Shown here piece by piece: positions 6,601 to 9,388 of a stretch of 9,388 bases of DNA. The stretch is from Bacteroidales bacterium (lineage in GTDB: Bacteria; Bacteroidota; Bacteroidia; Bacteroidales; VadinHA17): assembly GCA_020353115.1 (NCBI GenBank), contig CP070687.1, positions 2,456,956 through 2,466,343 of the forward strand, read 5' to 3'. The position numbers and the translations under genes are program-made. Under the pieces are notes generated by a model. That model searched no databases. It saw nothing but the letters and a program-made list of their open reading frames with translations, and had not been told where the DNA came from. The first letter of the stretch is position 1. Each line of letters begins with the position of its first letter.

Positions 6601-7242
6601 ATGCAACTTTTCTATTTCGGATTAATGTTACTCGCAGCATACCTGCTGGGATCTGTACCGGCATCCGTATGGATCGGGAAAAAGTTTTACAATATCGATA
6701 TACGGGAACACGGAAGCGGAAATCCCGGTGCCACCAATACAATCAGGGTACTGGGTTGGAAAGCCGGACTACCTGTTCTTCTGTTTGACATACTGAAAGG
6801 ATGGATCGCTGTTAAATCAATTATTTTGTCAGATTTTGATTTACCGGGATCCGATGATTACGTGATTTTTCAACTGATGCTTGGTGCGGCAGCGCTTATC
6901 GGTCATATTTTCCCTGTTTTTGCAGGATTCCGGGGAGGAAAAGGAGTTGCCACCCTGTTTGGAATTGTTCTGGCTATTGACCCGTTTTCCACACTGATAT
7001 GCATAAGTATATTTATTGTTACCCTGCTGATATCCCGATATGTATCTTTGAGTTCCATGATAGCCGGCCTCTCATTCCCGTTTGTTAAGATTTTCATTAT
7101 CCGGACGGACACGATTTCCCTGGTAATATTCTCTATCGCAGTTGCCGGACTTCTTCTGATAACACATCAGAAAAATATAAAACGTCTCATCAGGGGAGAA
7201 GAATCAAAAGCGGATTTCCTCCGGATTCGGAGGCAGAAATAG
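6601..7242 (+). CDS. plsY: Acyl-phosphate:glycerol-3-phosphate acyltransferase
   Basis: PlsY transfers an acyl group from acyl phosphate (made by PlsX) to sn-glycerol-3-phosphate in the inner membrane, giving lysophosphatidic acid, the first committed phospholipid precursor. At 213 residues it has normal length, with five or more hydrophobic segments. All three family motifs are present: GSGNPGATN (38-46), FDILKG (62-67) and GHIFPVFAGFRGGKGVAT (101-118), plus the C-terminal HQKNIKRL (189-196). ATG 6601 begins directly before the first membrane segment, with no Shine-Dalgarno site ahead. No plsX or plsC is adjacent. The gene converges on cdaA with 89 bp between the stops. Confidence 0.96.
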   Translation: MQLFYFGLMLLAAYLLGSVPASVWIGKKFYNIDIREHGSGNPGATNTIRVLGWKAGLPVLLFDILKGWIAVKSIILSDFDLPGSDDYVIFQLMLGAAALIGHIFPVFAGFRGGKGVATLFGIVLAIDPFSTLICISIFIVTLLISRYVSLSSMIAGLSFPFVKIFIIRTDTISLVIFSIAVAGLLLITHQKNIKRLIRGEESKADFLRIRRQK

Positions 7243-7299
7243 TATTAAAAACTGGGTGCCACGATAACAAGGAATAGGCCGGGATGTCCATGTTGAGCA

Positions 7300-7319
7300 G
7301 GGAAAACCCGGTTTGTCCC
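7300..7319. terminator. Stem-loop in the plsY/cdaA convergent gap
   Basis: GGGAAAACCCGGTTTGTCCC forms an imperfect hairpin: GGGA pairs with TCCC and AAAC with GTTT, with one bulged G and a three-base loop. It lies 57 nt past the plsY stop and 12 nt past the cdaA stop on the other strand, a natural place for a shared terminator. Neither side has a T run, so intrinsic termination is doubtful. Confidence 0.4.
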
Positions 7320-7327
7320 CTCCCCGG
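7320..7327. repeat. Copy of the intergenic CTCCCCGG motif
   Basis: Exact copy 4 bp from the cdaA stop codon; it shares the 12-mer CCTCCCCGGTGA with the copy at 6259-6266. Confidence 0.4.
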
Positions 7328-7331
7328 TGAT

Positions 7332-8108
7332 TCAGATTTCCGATTCCAGGAATTCCTTCAACTCGGATGGTTTCAGTGCGGACTTAATGTTACCTGATTT
7401 TGCTATGGATATTGCTCCGGTTTCTTCCGAAACAACGATGACAAGTGCATCTGTTTTTTCCGAAACACCCAGTGCTGCCCTATGCCTGGTACCAAACTTT
7501 GCAGGTAGATAGATGTTCTCTGTTGTCGGAAGAACACATCTTGCAGCATGGATCCTGTCTCCGATTATTATTACGGCACCATCATGTAACGGACTATCTT
7601 TTAAGAAGATAGATTCGAGCAGACGGCTGGTTGTCTCTGCGTTGAGAATATCTCCTCCTTCGGCAATTGTAGAAAGTTCCGATTTCCTGGCTATAACAAT
7701 CAACGCACCGGTTTTCGATCCCGCCATATTTTCACATGCTTTTACAATATCATCTATCTTAACTCCGGAATCCGTCTTTATATTCAAGGAGAACAAATTC
7801 TCAAGAGTAAAGCTGCTTCTGCTGAGGTATCTTGTACCTATAATAAGCAGGAACCTTCTTATTTCCTGCTGAAACACGATGATAAGTGCAATAACACCCA
7901 CTCCTATTACCTGGCCTAGAATTGAACTGAGCATTTCCATATTCAGAGCTTTAACAACAAGCCAGAAAAGATATACGGCAAAGATCCCCGCAAAAATATT
8001 TATTGCAACCGTTCCTTTTATCAGACGGTATACCTGATAAAGCAGAACGGCAACCAGCAATATATCGATGATGTCAAGAATCCGGATTGTTATAAAGACG
8101 GATATCAT
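7332..8108 (-). CDS. cdaA: Membrane diadenylate cyclase CdaA
   Basis: CdaA condenses two ATP into cyclic di-AMP, a second messenger tied to potassium, osmotic and envelope control. The 258-residue protein has the standard layout: three N-terminal membrane helices (about 11-29, 35-54 and 62-81), a basic FQQEIRRFL junction, then a cytosolic DAC domain (about 90-255). Both catalytic motifs are intact: Asp-Gly-Ala at 176-178 (LHDGAVII) and Arg-His-Arg at 208-210 (GTRHRAA). It follows folP on the same strand, a pairing I recall from Bacteroidota; in Firmicutes the partners are cdaR and glmM instead, and neither is present. The 153-bp gap from folP contains a possible separate promoter. Confidence 0.96.
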   Translation of the reverse strand: MISVFITIRILDIIDILLVAVLLYQVYRLIKGTVAINIFAGIFAVYLFWLVVKALNMEMLSSILGQVIGVGVIALIIVFQQEIRRFLLIIGTRYLSRSSFTLENLFSLNIKTDSGVKIDDIVKACENMAGSKTGALIVIARKSELSTIAEGGDILNAETTSRLLESIFLKDSPLHDGAVIIIGDRIHAARCVLPTTENIYLPAKFGTRHRAALGVSEKTDALVIVVSEETGAISIAKSGNIKSALKPSELKEFLESEI

Positions 8109-8222
8109 TATTTCAGAGTTGACGCATCCATTTCAACATTATACGGTATTCCGGCAAGGATTTTTCAGGGTGCCGGAGTGATTCCTTAAACACCGGGTGA
8201 ATTAAAAAAATCCATGATGTAG

Positions 8223-8230
8223 CAAATGTA
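8223..8230 (-). promoter_or_regulatory. Possible -7 box for separate cdaA transcription
   Basis: On the minus strand TACATTTG fits the Bacteroidota -7 consensus exactly and lies in the folP-cdaA gap. It would give a long leader of about 110 nt. No TTG is correctly spaced upstream, so a chance match in AT-rich DNA is quite possible. Confidence 0.3.
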
Positions 8231-8261
8231 ACAAATTATTAAGCATCTACCATTGGATACC

Positions 8262-9128
8262 TCACTCCATTTCCTTTAATTTTTCAATAATGGTAATGGC
8301 CTCAACCGCTTCCCTGATATCATGGGTTCGTAGAATATCCGCACCTTTCAGCAATGCGACAGTATGTAAAACAGTTGTGCCATTCAGTGCATCCGAGGGT
8401 GTCGCTTTCAGTAATTTGTAAATCATTGATTTTCTTGACAAACCAACCATTACCGGTAATTCAAGGATTTTGAAAGTCTCCAGCTGGTTCATCAATTCGT
8501 AATTATGATCAAGGGTTTTTCCAAAACCAAATCCTGGATCTACTATAATATCGTTCACTCCGAGAAGCTTCAACTCCCGTACTCTTTCTGAAAAAAAAGT
8601 AAGAATTTCCCTCGTAACATTTTGATAGTGAGGTTTTTTTTGCATATCCCGGGGGGTTCCCTGCATATGCATTATAATATACGGGACACCCAGACTGGCC
8701 ACCGTTTCGTACATTTCGTGATCCATCCTGCCTGCAGATATATCATTTATCATATCTACGCCAAATTCTTCAACCATGCGTTTCGCTATTCCTGATCTGA
8801 AAGTGTCTATTGATAATACGGCTTCGGGATACCTCTTCCGGATTAGGGCAATGACCGGTTTCAACCTGGTATATTCCTCATCTTCAGGGATATGAGCTGC
8901 ACCAGGGCGTGAGGAATAGGCCCCGATATCAATAAACGAAGCTCCTTCGGAAAGCAATTGTTCAACCCTGGTAATTATTGTGGCTGTTTCCATGTATTTC
9001 CCACCGTCGTAAAAGGAATCGGGAGTAATGTTCAATACACCCATTACTTTTGGCGGACTGAGTTCGAATAATGAACCTCGGATATTGAGTGTAAGCTTTT
9101 TTGAAAAAAATGTATCTTTAAACTTCAT
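8262..9128 (-). CDS. folP: Dihydropteroate synthase
   Basis: DHPS joins p-aminobenzoate to dihydropterin pyrophosphate to make dihydropteroate in folate synthesis, and is the sulfonamide target. The TIM-barrel protein is 288 residues with every family motif: VMGVLNITPDSF (28-39), DIGAYSSRPGA (67-77, where most phyla have DIGGESTRPGA), SIDTFRSG (106-113), INDISAG (127-133), MHMQGTPRDMQ (153-163), DPGFGFGKT (197-205), GLSRKS (229-234) and LRTHD (266-270). ATG 9128 gives about 27 residues before the first motif, slightly long but acceptable. The reading frame contains A8 and T8 runs (see 8591-8641). It probably heads a two-gene unit with cdaA and diverges from tmk across 83 bp. Confidence 0.96.
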   Translation of the reverse strand: MKFKDTFFSKKLTLNIRGSLFELSPPKVMGVLNITPDSFYDGGKYMETATIITRVEQLLSEGASFIDIGAYSSRPGAAHIPEDEEYTRLKPVIALIRKRYPEAVLSIDTFRSGIAKRMVEEFGVDMINDISAGRMDHEMYETVASLGVPYIIMHMQGTPRDMQKKPHYQNVTREILTFFSERVRELKLLGVNDIIVDPGFGFGKTLDHNYELMNQLETFKILELPVMVGLSRKSMIYKLLKATPSDALNGTTVLHTVALLKGADILRTHDIREAVEAITIIEKLKEME

Positions 9129-9148
9129 ATAATTGTCCGGTTTTAGAG

Positions 9149-9156
9149 CAAAAATA
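9149..9156 (-). promoter_or_regulatory. Predicted folP -7 box
   Basis: On the minus strand TATTTTTG fits TAnnTTTG exactly; the transcript would start near 9142 with a very short leader before ATG 9128. No clear -33 TTG is seen. On the plus strand TATAAT (9195-9200) lies 11 bp before the tmk ATG but also lacks a partner element. Confidence 0.4.
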
Positions 9157-9211
9157 ATAAAAGAAGTGAATATCCTTTCCGGCTCGGGTAAGGATATAAT
9201 ATCTTAACGCG

Positions 9212-9388
9212 ATGAGCTTTATCGTTATTGAAGGTCTAGATGGTGCCGGTAAATCCACACAAATCAACTTATTGCAGGATTATCTGAAATCGAATCGTTG
9301 GAGGTATAAATACCTGCATTTTCCCAGAACCGAAGCTCCCTATTACGGAGACCTGATAGCCAGATTCCTCAGGGGAGAATTTGGAGAT
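9212..9388 (+). CDS. tmk: Thymidylate kinase, N-terminal part (cut by window end)
   Basis: Tmk phosphorylates dTMP to dTDP for DNA synthesis. Only the first 59 codons are in the window, and the frame is open at the edge. The start MSFIVIEGLDGAGKST contains the P-loop (GLDGAGKST, 8-16), and HFPRTEAPYYG (37-47) carries the dTMP-binding FPR segment, followed by RFLRGEFGD (51-59), as in other Bacteroidota enzymes. The complete protein should be a little over 200 residues. The gene is divergent from folP. Confidence 0.93.
   Translation, partial: MSFIVIEGLDGAGKSTQINLLQDYLKSNRWRYKYLHFPRTEAPYYGDLIARFLRGEFGD

Noticed and set aside
7513..7872. 119-codon plus-strand frame opposite cdaA
   Set aside because: It is antisense to the DAC domain, whose motifs are intact on the minus strand.
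1..9388. CRISPR array, tRNA, rRNA, insertion sequence or recognised riboswitch
   Set aside because: No regularly spaced repeats, cloverleaf, transposase or known aptamer core was seen on either strand.

Overview
The window is an ordinary chromosomal housekeeping stretch from a member of the Bacteroidota, probably Bacteroidales-like. Three things point there. Upstream of most genes is an octamer fitting the Bacteroidota -7 promoter consensus TAnnTTTG, and strong Shine-Dalgarno sites are absent. The folP-cdaA pair and the divergent aroQ/xerD pair are arrangements I recall from that phylum. The DHPS carries the DIGAYSSRPGA form of its motif, and the AroQ and PPDK sequences are Bacteroidota-like. 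I see no phage, insertion sequence, CRISPR array, tRNA or rRNA.

Layout from left to right: the last 30 codons of a + strand gene (2-94); aroQ on the minus strand (222-647), divergent from xerD on the plus strand (725-1633); a metal-efflux permease with a C-terminal heavy-metal-binding domain (1838-3136, +); a 319-bp gap with a terminator-like hairpin; ppdK, pyruvate phosphate dikinase (3456-6176, +); a 424-bp gap with several small hairpins; plsY, glycerol-3-phosphate acyltransferase (6601-7242, +); then, convergent with it, cdaA, diadenylate cyclase (7332-8108, -), preceded on the same strand by folP, dihydropteroate synthase (8262-9128, -); and the first 59 codons of tmk, thymidylate kinase (9212 to window end, +), divergent from folP.

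The genes do not form one pathway. They cover aromatic amino acid synthesis (aroQ), chromosome dimer resolution (xerD), copper/zinc-type efflux (permease-HMA), the pyruvate/PEP node (ppdK), phospholipid synthesis (plsY), c-di-AMP signalling (cdaA), folate (folP) and dTTP supply (tmk). folP and cdaA are the only likely co-transcribed pair, and even they are 153 bp apart.

I found no convincing undescribed system. The observations most worth checking are small: a recurrent CTCCCCGG motif confined, with one exception, to the gaps after genes; a perfect palindrome over the plsY promoter; an active-site Asn-to-Ser substitution in AroQ; an A10 tract inside the ppdK promoter; and a 10-bp-periodic repeat plus a palindrome upstream of the metal permease.
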